This document shows positions 35,169 through 44,260 of a DNA stretch of 64,000 nt, piece by piece. This DNA comes from Luteibacter sp. SG786 (lineage in GTDB: Bacteria > Pseudomonadota > Gammaproteobacteria > Xanthomonadales > Rhodanobacteraceae): the NCBI RefSeq assembly GCF_011759605.1, contig NZ_JAAOYX010000003.1, forward strand, positions 360,107-424,106, given 5' to 3'. The position numbers and the translations under genes were made by a program. Below the pieces are notes generated by a model. The model was not told where the DNA came from, did not search any database, and saw only the letters and a list, made by a program, of their open reading frames with translations. Position 1 is the stretch's first letter. Every line of letters begins with the position of its first letter.

Positions 35169-35758
35169 GCGAGGTCGGACAGGCGGGCCTTCAGCAGCGC
35201 CAGGGCCTGGCCACGATGGCTGAGCCCGTTCTTGAGCACGGGATCGAGTTCCGCCGCCGAGGCGTCGTACCCGTCGGGAAGGAAGAGCGGGTCGTAACCG
35301 AAGCCGCCCGTGCCGCGCTCGGACTCCAGGATGCGGCCGTGCCAGCGCGCTTCAGCGAGCAGGGGCGCCGGATCCTCGGCGTGCCGCAAGAGGACCAGCA
35401 CGGCGATGAAGTGCGCCCGGCGCCGCTCCATGGGCACACCTTCGAGTTCGCGCAGCAGCTTCGCCCGGTTCGCGGCGTTGTCGCCATGCGTGCCGGCATA
35501 GCGTGCGGCGTAGAGACCGGGTGCGCCGCCCAGCGCATCGACGCAGATGCCCGAATCGTCGGCGAGCGACGGCAGGCCGGTGACGCGTGCGGCATGGCGC
35601 GCCTTGATCAGCGCGTTCTCGACGAAGGTGAGGCCGGTTTCATCCGCGTCGTGCACGCCCAGCGTGCTTTGCGCCACCAGTTCGATGCCGCTGTCGCCGA
35701 GCAGTTGTTCCAGTTCGGCCAGTTTGCCGGCGTTGCCGGACGCAAGGACGATGCGCAT
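35165..35758 (-). CDS. rdgB: dITP/XTP pyrophosphatase (RdgB/HAM1)
   Basis: 197 aa. LASGNAGKLAEL at the N-terminus is the nucleotide-binding SGNxxK motif. ENALIKARHAA, SLADDSGICVDALGGAPGLYAARYAG (catalytic Asp) and GGFGYDPLFLPDG complete the family pattern. It removes non-canonical purine triphosphates from the pool. It starts 4 bp after the GNAT stop and overlaps hemW. Confidence 0.93.
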   Translation of the reverse strand: MRIVLASGNAGKLAELEQLLGDSGIELVAQSTLGVHDADETGLTFVENALIKARHAARVTGLPSLADDSGICVDALGGAPGLYAARYAGTHGDNAANRAKLLRELEGVPMERRRAHFIAVLVLLRHAEDPAPLLAEARWHGRILESERGTGGFGYDPLFLPDGYDASAAELDPVLKNGLSHRGQALALLKARLSDLA

Positions 35759-35762
35759 GGCT

Positions 35763-36272
35763 TTAGAGCCCCTCGGAAAATTCGGGCGCGTAATCGACCC
35801 GGCCGCGATAACCCTCCAGGCCGTTGACCGTCAGCGGCAGCACCTGGAACGCATTGCCGCCTTCGAACGCGTCGTGCAACCCGTGCGCCGACGCCTTGCC
35901 GAAACCGAAGCCGGAATAATAGGCAGGCGATCCCAGGACAAAGATGGCGCGCGCATCGCGCACGAAGCAGGCGCCGATGCCTTCCTCGATCAGCGCGCGG
36001 CCGATGCCTTGGCGCTGGTGCTCGGGCAGCACGGCGACGGGGGCGAGACCGAGCGCCTTGCCGTCGTCGCCTTCCTCCACGGTGACGGGCGAGAACAGCA
36101 CGTGGCCGAGCACGTTCTCGTCGTCGTCCACGGCCACGAGGGAAATGGCATCGCGGCCGGCGCCGACCAGCCGCCTGACGAGATTGGCCTCGCCGTCGCG
36201 GCCGAACGCGGCGCGATGCACGGCCGCGATACCGTCGAGATCGGCGGGTGTCGCGGCACGGACGCCGCTCAT
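35763..36272 (-). CDS. GNAT family N-acetyltransferase (YhbS-like)
   Basis: 169 aa. The core has [44 protein letters not shown], whose RQGIGRA is the acetyl-CoA pyrophosphate loop (Q/RxxGxG/A). [16 protein letters not shown] segment follows, typical of YhbS-type proteins. The substrate is unknown. It is inserted between rph (4-base overlap) and rdgB (4-bp gap), so it is part of the operon. Confidence 0.87.
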   Translation of the reverse strand: MSGVRAATPADLDGIAAVHRAAFGRDGEANLVRRLVGAGRDAISLVAVDDDENVLGHVLFSPVTVEEGDDGKALGLAPVAVLPEHQRQGIGRALIEEGIGACFVRDARAIFVLGSPAYYSGFGFGKASAHGLHDAFEGGNAFQVLPLTVNGLEGYRGRVDYAPEFSEGL

Positions 36273-37000
36273 GCGGTGGTCTCCAATGCGGCGCGCTGCG
36301 CGGCCACCAGTTCCGCGATGCCCTTGCCGGCGAGATCGAGCAGGGCGTCCATTTCCTCGCGACGGAAGGCGTGGCCTTCGGCCGTGCCTTGCACTTCGAT
36401 GAAACCGCCGCCGTCGTTCATCACCACGTTCATGTCTGTGTCGCAGTTCGAATCCTCGGCGTAATCGAGGTCGAGCACGGGCAGGCCGTTGTAGACGCCG
36501 ACCGACACCGCGGCGACGGCGCCGAGGATGGGGTTGCGCTTGATCGCGTTACGCTTCGTCAGCGTCGTCACCGCGTCCACGAGCGCCACATAGGCGCCCG
36601 TGATGGCTGCCGTGCGCGTGCCACCGTCGGCCTGGATCACATCGCAGTCCAGCGTGATGACGCGCTCGCCGAGCGCGGCGCGGTCCACGCAGGCGCGCAG
36701 CGAGCGCCCGATGAGACGCTGGATTTCCATGGTGCGGCCACCCTGGCCGCCACGCGCGGCTTCACGCTGGGTGCGGTCGGTGGTGGCGCGGGGCAGCATG
36801 CCGTACTCGGCGGTAACCCAGCCCTCGCCCTTGCCGCGAAGCCACGGCGGCACGCGTTCCTCCACCGACGCGGTGCAAAGCACCTTGGTGTCGCCGAAGG
36901 AAACCAGCACGGAACCCTCGGCGTGGCGGGTGTAATGGCGTTCGATGCTGACGGCGCGCAACTGGTCGGCGGCGCGTCCGCTAGGACGGATGGATGTCAT
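36269..37000 (-). CDS. rph: Ribonuclease PH
   Basis: 243 aa. The start [44 protein letters not shown] is characteristic, as are [23 protein letters not shown], the conserved [28 protein letters not shown] and the [16 protein letters not shown] active site. It trims tRNA 3' ends phosphorolytically. It is divergent from yicC across an 80-bp gap and leads the rph-GNAT-rdgB-hemW operon. Confidence 0.94.
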   Translation of the reverse strand: MTSIRPSGRAADQLRAVSIERHYTRHAEGSVLVSFGDTKVLCTASVEERVPPWLRGKGEGWVTAEYGMLPRATTDRTQREAARGGQGGRTMEIQRLIGRSLRACVDRAALGERVITLDCDVIQADGGTRTAAITGAYVALVDAVTTLTKRNAIKRNPILGAVAAVSVGVYNGLPVLDLDYAEDSNCDTDMNVVMNDGGGFIEVQGTAEGHAFRREEMDALLDLAGKGIAELVAAQRAALETTA

Positions 37001-37080
37001 GTGGGGCCTGATTTGGGCACGGGCGGTGGGTCAGTTTACCATTGGCCCCCCTATCCGACGCGCATGCCGCGAGGCAACCG

Positions 37081-37944
37081 ATGATCCGCAGCATGACCGC
37101 CTACGCTTCCGCCGAACGCGCCGGCCCTTCCGGCACGCTCACCTGCGAGCTGCGCACCGTCAACCACCGCTACCTCGAAATCAGCCCGCGGCTGCCCGAC
37201 GACATGCGCGGCTTCGAGAGCGCCCTGCGCGAGCGCATCGCCACTCGTCTGTCTCGCGGCAAGGTGGACGTCACCGTGCGCCTGCGGGCCGAAGCCGGTT
37301 CCGGCGAAGGCCTGCGCATCAACGGCCCGGTGCTGTCCCGCCTGTCCGAACTCGCCCTCGACCTGGAGCAGCGCTTCCCGCGCATGCAGGTGCAATTCAC
37401 CGAACTGCTTCGGTTCCCCGGTGTTCTCCAGCAGCCGGAGGCGGACGCCGATGCGTTGCAGGCGGCATTGTTGGGCGTGCTCGACCAGGCCCTTGCCGCG
37501 CTGGGCGACACCCGCGCCCGTGAAGGCGGCAAGCTGGCCGAGATGCTGCGCGAACGCCTCGACGCCGTGGAAAAGATCGTCAACGACGTGCGCGGCTGGC
37601 TTCCGGAGATTCGCACCGCGCTGCGTGCGCGCCTCGAAGCGCGCCTCGCCGATATTCGCCAGCCGGCCGATCCGGGTCGCCTGGAGCAGGAACTGGTGCT
37701 GCAGATCACCCGCATGGACGTGGACGAGGAACTCGATCGCCTCGCCACCCACATTTCCGAGGCACGCCGCGTGCTCGCACTGAAGGAACCGGTCGGCCGC
37801 CGCCTCGACTTCCTCATGCAGGAATTCAATCGCGAGGCGAACACGCTGGGCTCGAAGTCCGTCGACTCGCGCACGACCAATGCCGCCGTGGAACTGAAGG
37901 TGCTGATCGAGCAGATGCGCGAGCAGGTGCAAAATATCGAGTGA
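37081..37944 (+). CDS. yicC: YicC family endoribonuclease
   Basis: 287 aa from ATG at 37081. It starts MIRSMTAYASAE and has ELRTVNHRYLEISPRLPDD. The C-terminal DUF1732 part includes DVDEELDRLATHISEARRVLALKEPVGRRLDFLMQEFNREANTLGSKS. YicC proteins are RNases acting on small RNAs. gmk often follows yicC; here gmk is about 20.8 kb away. The 102 bp after the stop contain no recognisable element. Confidence 0.9.
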   Translation: MIRSMTAYASAERAGPSGTLTCELRTVNHRYLEISPRLPDDMRGFESALRERIATRLSRGKVDVTVRLRAEAGSGEGLRINGPVLSRLSELALDLEQRFPRMQVQFTELLRFPGVLQQPEADADALQAALLGVLDQALAALGDTRAREGGKLAEMLRERLDAVEKIVNDVRGWLPEIRTALRARLEARLADIRQPADPGRLEQELVLQITRMDVDEELDRLATHISEARRVLALKEPVGRRLDFLMQEFNREANTLGSKSVDSRTTNAAVELKVLIEQMREQVQNIE

Positions 37945-38046
37945 TGTCTATTTGACGAAGGGGTGGGCGCTGCGCTTGGGATTGATGTGCGGGATGAACA
38001 GCACTCTCAATTTTTGTGAATCTGGCGTGGGAGAGGCAGAAGCACC

Positions 38047-39633
38047 GTGGAAGCTGACTACGTCATCGTCGGGGCAGGGCCAGCGGGTTGCGCGCTCGCG
38101 CGCCGACTGGCGGACGCGCCGGCGAGGCCATCGGTCGTTTTGCTGGAAGCAGGGCCGCCCAAGCCATCATTCCTATCGACGATGCCGATCGGGCTTGGGC
38201 CGCTGGTAGGCCGCCGCAACCGCTACAACTATGGCTTTCGCACGGTTCCGCAACCAGGACTCAACGGTCGCAGGGGATTCGTACCGCGCGGCCGCGGCGT
38301 CGGCGGGTCGAGTCTCATCAATGCCATGTGCTTTATTCGAGGTCAGCGCGAGGACTATGACGGCTGGGCTGCAGCGGGGTGCGCCGGCTGGAGTTGGGAC
38401 GACGTTCTGCCCCTCTTCAAGCGGTCAGAGGCGAACACACGCGGCGCGAGTGAATGGCACGGAGCAGACGGACCGCTTGTCGTCAGCGATCTGCCGTCGC
38501 CGAGCCCGGTTGCGCTCGACTTTATCGCTGCTGCGGAGGCTGTCGGCTATCGGCGGAATAATGATTTCAACGGTGCCGAGCAGGAAGGCGTCGGGCTCTA
38601 TCAGGTTTTCCAGCGTCACGGGCGCCGCCTGGATGCCGGGCGCGCCTATCTGCACGATGGTGTCGCACGATCGAACCTCACGATTGTCGGCAACACGACG
38701 GTCGAGCGCGTTTTGTTCGACGGACGCCGTGCGGTCGGGGTTTCCACACGGGGTGCGGACGGCCTGAACCAGGTGCGGGCGCGCCGCGAGGTCATCCTGA
38801 GCAGCGGTGCTATCGCCTCGCCGCAGCTCTTGATGCTGTCCGGTATTGGCGATGCCGCAAAACTCCATGATCTTGGTATCGAGGCGATCGTCGATGCGCC
38901 TGAGGTTGGCCTCAACCTTCAGGATCACCTGGACTACACAGCGAACGTGCGGATGAGAGGGCCTGGTCTTTTCGCCTACAATCCGCTCGCCATGGCACGC
39001 GCGGTGCTTACGCTCCCTGCCTATTTCCGGGGGCGCGGCTCGCTGACCAGCAACGCCGCAGAGGCGGGTGGCTTCGTGTGCAGCGATGTGTCGCAAGACC
39101 GGCCTGATCTCCAGTTTCACTTCACGATTGCCATCGTCGACGATCATGGCCGGCATTTCCACTTCGCGAGCGGGGCGGCGCTTCACGTTTGCGCTCTTCG
39201 CCCGAAAAGCCGGGGCTCGGTGAGGCTGGCACGGCCTGACATTGCCGAAGATCCTCTTATCGATCCCGCATTCCTGTCGCATCCCGATGATCTCGAGCTG
39301 ATGATGAAGGGCGCGCGGATCGCTCATCGCGTCTGGCAGGCTGCTCCGCTCGCCCGGTTTGGCCCACGCTTGCTTTACGGTCGCTTCGATGCCGACGACG
39401 CAGAGCTTGAGGCGATGATCCGGGCGCATGCTGATACCATTTACCATCCGGTCGGCACATGCCGCATGGGGCCGGACGATCGTTCGGTCGTCGACGTCGC
39501 CTTGCGTGTGCGCGGCGTCGAAGGATTGAGGGTCGCGGACGCTTCGATCATGCCAACGCTGGTCAGCGGGAACACCGAAGCTCCCTCCGCGATGATCGGC
39601 GAGAAGGCGGCGGACCTTATTTTGGGGTGCTGA
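38047..39633 (+). CDS. GMC family FAD-dependent alcohol dehydrogenase/oxidase
   Basis: 528 aa starting GTG at 38047 after a GGGAGAGG site. The FAD motif GAGPAG is at 9-14, the first GMC signature [14 protein letters not shown] is near 80, the second [15 protein letters not shown] is near 257, and the catalytic His is in [11 protein letters not shown], with [15 protein letters not shown] at the end. It oxidises an alcohol to an aldehyde. Codon use is visibly less GC-biased than that of neighbours. One base separates it from the aldehyde dehydrogenase gene. Confidence 0.9.
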   Translation: MEADYVIVGAGPAGCALARRLADAPARPSVVLLEAGPPKPSFLSTMPIGLGPLVGRRNRYNYGFRTVPQPGLNGRRGFVPRGRGVGGSSLINAMCFIRGQREDYDGWAAAGCAGWSWDDVLPLFKRSEANTRGASEWHGADGPLVVSDLPSPSPVALDFIAAAEAVGYRRNNDFNGAEQEGVGLYQVFQRHGRRLDAGRAYLHDGVARSNLTIVGNTTVERVLFDGRRAVGVSTRGADGLNQVRARREVILSSGAIASPQLLMLSGIGDAAKLHDLGIEAIVDAPEVGLNLQDHLDYTANVRMRGPGLFAYNPLAMARAVLTLPAYFRGRGSLTSNAAEAGGFVCSDVSQDRPDLQFHFTIAIVDDHGRHFHFASGAALHVCALRPKSRGSVRLARPDIAEDPLIDPAFLSHPDDLELMMKGARIAHRVWQAAPLARFGPRLLYGRFDADDAELEAMIRAHADTIYHPVGTCRMGPDDRSVVDVALRVRGVEGLRVADASIMPTLVSGNTEAPSAMIGEKAADLILGC

Positions 39634-39634
39634 G

Positions 39635-41032
39635 ATGACAGGTTTCGATGCCGGGAATCTCCTGACGCTGCAGCGGGCCGCATTTCGGTCGCAGGGCGCG
39701 CCCGACGCCCGGATTCGTAAGGATGCGCTCAGCCGTCTTGAACATATGCTGCTCGCCAATATCGATCGCATGGTGGCGGCAATCGATGCGGACTTCGGCG
39801 GTCGGGCGGGGGCTGAGACCGAGCTTCTGGAGTTCGTTCCTGCACTGCGCGCGATTCGCCATGCCCGCCGTCATGTCGCGCGGTGGATGAAGCCGCAGCG
39901 GCGATCGATCGACCTGATCTTCCAACCAGCCAAGGCATGGGTGCGGCTCGAACCGCTCGGCGTCGTCGGCATCGTGGCGCCTTGGAACTATCCGTTGTTG
40001 CTGTCGGTCGGCCCGCTCTGCGACGCGCTGGCGGCAGGTAATCGTGCATTGATCAAGCCGTCGGAACTGACTCCGGCATTCTCCGCGCTGCTGCACGAAC
40101 TGATTGCCGACGCCTTCGATCCTTCCGAGATCGCCGTTATTGTCGGCGACGTTACAGTGGCTGAAGCGTTCACCGCACTTCCATTCGACCACCTGGTATT
40201 CACCGGATCGACGGCGGTTGGGCGGAAGGTCATGCGAGCTGCAGCGGAAAACCTGACGCCGGTGACGCTCGAACTTGGCGGCAAATCACCGGCGATCGTG
40301 GCACCTGATTATTCCCTGGAGAAAGCCGCGCGCTCGGTCGCGTTCGGCAAATTTCTTAATGCCGGGCAGACCTGCATCGCGCCCGATTATGCGCTTGTTC
40401 CGAATGGGCAAGTGCAGGTGTTCGCGCGCCTCGTGCTCGAGGCTGCAAAGCGCGGTTATCCGACCGTCTCCGACAACGAACAATATAGCGCCGTTATCAC
40501 CGCAAGGCATCGCGATCGCCTCAACGCTGCGATCGCTGAGGTTCGCGACGCCGGTATCGAGGTGTTGACGTTCGATGAACAGCCCGCTAAGTCCGCCAAG
40601 ATTGCTCCGACCGTCGTCATCGATCCACCGTCCGAATGTATGCTGATGCGTGAGGAGATTTTCGGTCCTGTTCTGCCAATCATCCCATACGATACGATCG
40701 ACCAGGCATCCGGCTTCGTGGCTGATCGCGACAAACCACTCGCGCTCTACCTGTTCACAAACGATGCTCGAACACGTGATCGCGTGCTGGATACCGCTAC
40801 TTCCGGAGGCGTCACGCTAAATGGCACGCTCCTCCATATCGCGCAGGAAAATCTCCCCTTTGGCGGTGTGGGGCCTAGCGGCATGGGTGCTTATCATGGT
40901 TATGAAGGGTTCCGGCGGCTAAGCCATGCGCGATCTGTTCATGCCATCGGTTTCGTCAACGTCTTCGAGAAGCTCGGCCCCCCTTGGGGCAGAGTCAGCG
41001 CGGCGATGTCACGCTTTCTCGGCCGCCATTGA
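39635..41032 (+). CDS. Aldehyde dehydrogenase (coniferyl-aldehyde dehydrogenase-like)
   Basis: 465 aa. Class III-like ALDH without an N-terminal extension: APWNYP at 115-120, ELGGKSP with general base E213, and catalytic C247 in NAGQTCIAPDY. The C-terminal hydrophobic stretch (ENLPFGGVGPSGMGAYHGYEGF) is as in CalB/FALDH types. It oxidises an aldehyde, probably the product of the upstream GMC enzyme, to the acid with NAD(P)+. It shares the neighbour's atypical codon use. Confidence 0.9.
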   Translation: MTGFDAGNLLTLQRAAFRSQGAPDARIRKDALSRLEHMLLANIDRMVAAIDADFGGRAGAETELLEFVPALRAIRHARRHVARWMKPQRRSIDLIFQPAKAWVRLEPLGVVGIVAPWNYPLLLSVGPLCDALAAGNRALIKPSELTPAFSALLHELIADAFDPSEIAVIVGDVTVAEAFTALPFDHLVFTGSTAVGRKVMRAAAENLTPVTLELGGKSPAIVAPDYSLEKAARSVAFGKFLNAGQTCIAPDYALVPNGQVQVFARLVLEAAKRGYPTVSDNEQYSAVITARHRDRLNAAIAEVRDAGIEVLTFDEQPAKSAKIAPTVVIDPPSECMLMREEIFGPVLPIIPYDTIDQASGFVADRDKPLALYLFTNDARTRDRVLDTATSGGVTLNGTLLHIAQENLPFGGVGPSGMGAYHGYEGFRRLSHARSVHAIGFVNVFEKLGPPWGRVSAAMSRFLGRH

Positions 41033-41052
41033 TATTCCTGACGTGGCCAATA

Positions 41053-41562
41053 TCACGTGTGCAGCGGCGCGGGTTCCTGGGCCACGCTTTCCCAGATGCC
41101 TTCCAGGAGAAGATGCCGGACACGCGGGACATATTCGGTCTTCGTGTCGAGCACGCGTGCGCGGACCTTGTCGCTGAAGGACACGACCGTGCGGCCGCGG
41201 TCGCAGATGGCGGCCACGACATTCGCACTGCCCGCGGCATTGCCGGCCGCGAGTGCGGACGCCGACGGCATGCACATCGTGCCCGTCGCCGCGGCAAAAT
41301 GGCCCTCATACACTTCCACGCGGTCCGCGCTACCGTCCTTCAGGCCGTTCGTGGGCCCCGTCCATGCATTACCTCTGACGTCGTACACGTCGACATGTCC
41401 GTCCGGTTCGTGGAATACGAACGGCATGTGTTCCATCCGGGCGGCCCACAGGTCATAGGTATCGCCGTCCTGCACGGTTCTGGTTTGCAGGTGGGCGGCG
41501 CAACCCGTGGAAAGTGCGGCAACCAAGAGCATGATGCCGATGCATGGCTTCCGGTGTGGCAT
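41053..41562 (-). CDS. Putative lipoprotein at the end of the RND operon
   Basis: 169 aa. The signal peptide RKPCIGIMLLVAALSTGCAAH has a lipobox-like STGC with Cys21. The rest is mixed strand/helix with no motif I recognise (WAARMEHMPFVFHEPDGHVDVYDVRG). It starts 33 bp after the outer-membrane factor stop on the same strand and so is probably the fourth gene of the efflux operon. It is convergent with the ALDH gene. Confidence 0.7.
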   Translation of the reverse strand: MPHRKPCIGIMLLVAALSTGCAAHLQTRTVQDGDTYDLWAARMEHMPFVFHEPDGHVDVYDVRGNAWTGPTNGLKDGSADRVEVYEGHFAAATGTMCMPSASALAAGNAAGSANVVAAICDRGRTVVSFSDKVRARVLDTKTEYVPRVRHLLLEGIWESVAQEPAPLHT

Positions 41563-41595
41563 GGTTTGAATCTCCTGATGAGTGGGACGTAGCGC

Positions 41596-43101
41596 TCAGG
41601 GCGCGTTCGGCGTGGCGGGTTTCTGCGTTGCAGGGCTGTCCGTGCGAGAAAGGCGAAGTTCGCCGTCCCAGCCGCCGCCGAGGGCGCGGATGAGGTCGAC
41701 GCTGGCCTGCAACTGGCGGGTGTGGACCCGTTCGGCCGTGCGCTCCGCCTGGAGGGCGGCTGTCTGCGCGGTGACCACTTCCAGATAGCTGACGACGCCT
41801 TCGTTGTAGCGATTGGTCGCCAGGGTCTGCGACTGTTTGGCCGCTTCGGCGGCGGCGCCTTCCTGTTCGCTTTCCCGGCCGAGTTCCTGCAACAGCGTGA
41901 GGTTGTCTTCGACCTGCTGGAAAGCGTGGAGCACCACGTGCCTGTACTGCGCCGATGCAGAAGCGAACTCCGCCCTGGCTTCGGCTTCGCGTCCCCGTCG
42001 CAGTCCTCCGTCGAAAAGATTGAGGGCAGCGAGTGGACCCAGGCTCCAGAACTGGTTGGTCGCACTCAGCAGCCGGCCGTGACCGACGTCCTGGAAACCG
42101 AAGGCGGCACTGAGGCTGATGTCCGGATAGAACGCCGCGCGTGCCACGCCGATGGCCGCATTGGCCGCGAACGCGCGGCGCTCGGCCGCCGCGATGTCTG
42201 GTCGGCGTTCGAGCAGCGTGGAGGGCACGCCCAGGGGAATCTTGGGCAAGGGCACCGCCGCTTTCTGGGGCGGCAGCGAGAACGTGGAGGCCGATTCGCC
42301 GATCAGCGCGGCGATGGCGTGCTCCGTGAGCGCACGCTGCACGCGCAGTTCCGTGGCTTGTGCCTGCGCGTCTGACAGCTGGGCATTCGCGCGTGCCACA
42401 TCCAGCCCCGAGGAAACACCGCCGTCCAAGCGGTTTTGCGTGATCTTCTGGCCCTCGCCGAATGCCTTCAACGAATCCTGGACGATCTGCGCCTGGATGT
42501 CGTAACCGCGAAGCTTGATGTAGAGGTCGGCCAGCTCCGCCTGCAAGCTCAGCCGCGCCGAGGCCAGGTCCGCTTCCGCTGCCTGGGTCTGTGCGCGGCC
42601 GCCTGCGACTTCGTTACGGATGCGTCCCCACAGATCGAGTTCATAACCCGTGGAGAACGCGAACGTGCGAGTGTCGTATTCGTTGGGCTGATTCGCACCA
42701 CGCAGGGGACGGCGATCGGATTGGCGGTCACGGGTCGGGCTGGCGCTCACGCCAGCTTGCGGCTGTTGCGCGGCGCCCAGTTCATCGAGGAACGCCTGCG
42801 AGGCATCCACCCGTGCCAGTGCGATGGCGAGGTCGGGATTGTCGGCGTTGAGCCGGTCTTCCAGACGATCGAGCACCGGATCGCTGTACGCGGTCCACCA
42901 TGGGCCACGCGCCGCCTCGTCTTTCGGTGAGGCCACCGTCCAGCCTTCGGGATGGCTGGCGCCCTTGAAGGCCTCGGGCAGGGGCGCGACCGCAGGCTTG
43001 ACGTACTTGGGCGCCAGGGAGCAGCCGGCCAGCGCCAGGAACACGCCAAGGGTCAGCGACCGGCGAACGACATCATGCATTCTTGGCATGGCTCGGCTCA
43101 T
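41596..43101 (-). CDS. RND efflux outer membrane lipoprotein (NodT/OprM type)
   Basis: 501 aa from ATG at 43101; ATG at 43080 (MHDVVRRS) gives a more usual signal peptide and a shorter overlap. The lipobox LAGC is followed by SLAPKYVKP. Two repeats of the TolC-like OEP domain are visible, including FSTGYELDLWGRIRNEVAGG and NQFWSLGPLAALNLFDGG, the NodT signatures. It forms the trimeric exit duct. It overlaps the adaptor gene. Confidence 0.9.
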   Translation of the reverse strand: MSRAMPRMHDVVRRSLTLGVFLALAGCSLAPKYVKPAVAPLPEAFKGASHPEGWTVASPKDEAARGPWWTAYSDPVLDRLEDRLNADNPDLAIALARVDASQAFLDELGAAQQPQAGVSASPTRDRQSDRRPLRGANQPNEYDTRTFAFSTGYELDLWGRIRNEVAGGRAQTQAAEADLASARLSLQAELADLYIKLRGYDIQAQIVQDSLKAFGEGQKITQNRLDGGVSSGLDVARANAQLSDAQAQATELRVQRALTEHAIAALIGESASTFSLPPQKAAVPLPKIPLGVPSTLLERRPDIAAAERRAFAANAAIGVARAAFYPDISLSAAFGFQDVGHGRLLSATNQFWSLGPLAALNLFDGGLRRGREAEARAEFASASAQYRHVVLHAFQQVEDNLTLLQELGRESEQEGAAAEAAKQSQTLATNRYNEGVVSYLEVVTAQTAALQAERTAERVHTRQLQASVDLIRALGGGWDGELRLSRTDSPATQKPATPNAP

Positions 43102-44260
43102 CGCGCGCAGGTTGGGCGATCTGCACCAGGTCGCCCTGGGCCAGCGAATCGGTGGGGTGGTCGATGATTCGATCGTCCGGGCGCAGCCCCCGGTCGATGA
43201 TCAGCTTGTCGCCCAGGTCCATGGCGATGTGCACGTCGCGCAACACCACATGATCGTTCTTGCCCAGCACGGCGATCTGCGGCCCGGCCGCGCGGAAGAG
43301 CAGGGTGGTGGCCGGCACGGTGACCGCGCCATCCGGTGCGTGCGTGGCCATCTGCACCTCGGCGAAGTCGCCAGGCAGAAGATCCTGGCGCGGGTTCTCC
43401 ACCTTGAACTGGGCCAGCAGGGTTCCGGACGTGCGGCTGATGGAGCGTGAGGTGCCGATGAGCGTGCCATTGACCGTTTCGCCGCCATGGCCCAGTACCA
43501 GGAGCTTCACCTTCATTCCGGGCACGATGCTCGATGCGTAACCCTGCGGCACCTGCGTGTAGAGGCGCATCTTGCTCGTGTCGGCAATGGAGAAGAGCGG
43601 CTGCCCGCCGTCGTTGTTGGCGGTGATGAGGTCGCCGATATCGGTGTTGCGCGCCGTGACGGTACCGTCGAACGGAGCGACGATCTTCTTGAACGACTCC
43701 AGCGCCGCCAGACGGTCCACGTCGGCCTTCGCTGCCAATTGATTGGCGCGTGCGGTTTCCGCCTCGCTCGCCTTCTCGTCGGCTTCCTGCTTGGAGACCG
43801 ATCGCGATTGCAGGAGGTTCTGCCAGCGCCTGGCTGTGGTGTCGGCCAGCCGCACATTGGCTTGCGCACGTACCAGTTCGGCCTTGGCCTGCTCGAACTG
43901 CTGGTCGAGTTCCGGTGTGTCGATGAGGGCGAGCACCTGGCCGGCCTTCACCTTCTCACCGATGTCCACGTTCCATTGCTTGAGGTAACCGCCGACACGC
44001 GCGTGGATCGGCGTAGCGATCCACGCGTCCAGGTGGCCGGGCAACGTGAGGCCTTGCGTATGGCTCAGGGCCGACGCCGAAATCGTCTGGACCGACGGCG
44101 TCAGTTGTGCCTGTGTCCAGGTGTCCAGTTCCCGCGATTCGACGGCGCGGAGCGATAGCCCGGCGATGACGCCCACCGAGGCGATAACCGCACCGATGGC
44201 AAGTGCCAGGCGAACACGGGGAGGACGCCCCGACACGGGGGCGGGAGCTTCATGAGACAT
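43073..44260 (-). CDS. RND efflux periplasmic adaptor (MFP)
   Basis: 395 aa. One N-terminal membrane helix (ALAIGAVIASVGVIAGLSL) is followed by a lipoyl/barrel core starting TLPGHLDAWIATPIHARVGGYLKQWNVDIGEKVKAGQVLALIDTP and a coiled-coil hairpin (AKAELVRAQANVRLADTTARRWQNLL). The second lipoyl half reads IVAPFDGTVTARNTDIGDLI. It joins the pump to the outer membrane duct and overlaps both neighbours. Confidence 0.92.
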   Translation of the reverse strand: MSHEAPAPVSGRPPRVRLALAIGAVIASVGVIAGLSLRAVESRELDTWTQAQLTPSVQTISASALSHTQGLTLPGHLDAWIATPIHARVGGYLKQWNVDIGEKVKAGQVLALIDTPELDQQFEQAKAELVRAQANVRLADTTARRWQNLLQSRSVSKQEADEKASEAETARANQLAAKADVDRLAALESFKKIVAPFDGTVTARNTDIGDLITANNDGGQPLFSIADTSKMRLYTQVPQGYASSIVPGMKVKLLVLGHGGETVNGTLIGTSRSISRTSGTLLAQFKVENPRQDLLPGDFAEVQMATHAPDGAVTVPATTLLFRAAGPQIAVLGKNDHVVLRDVHIAMDLGDKLIIDRGLRPDDRIIDHPTDSLAQGDLVQIAQPARDEPSHAKNA

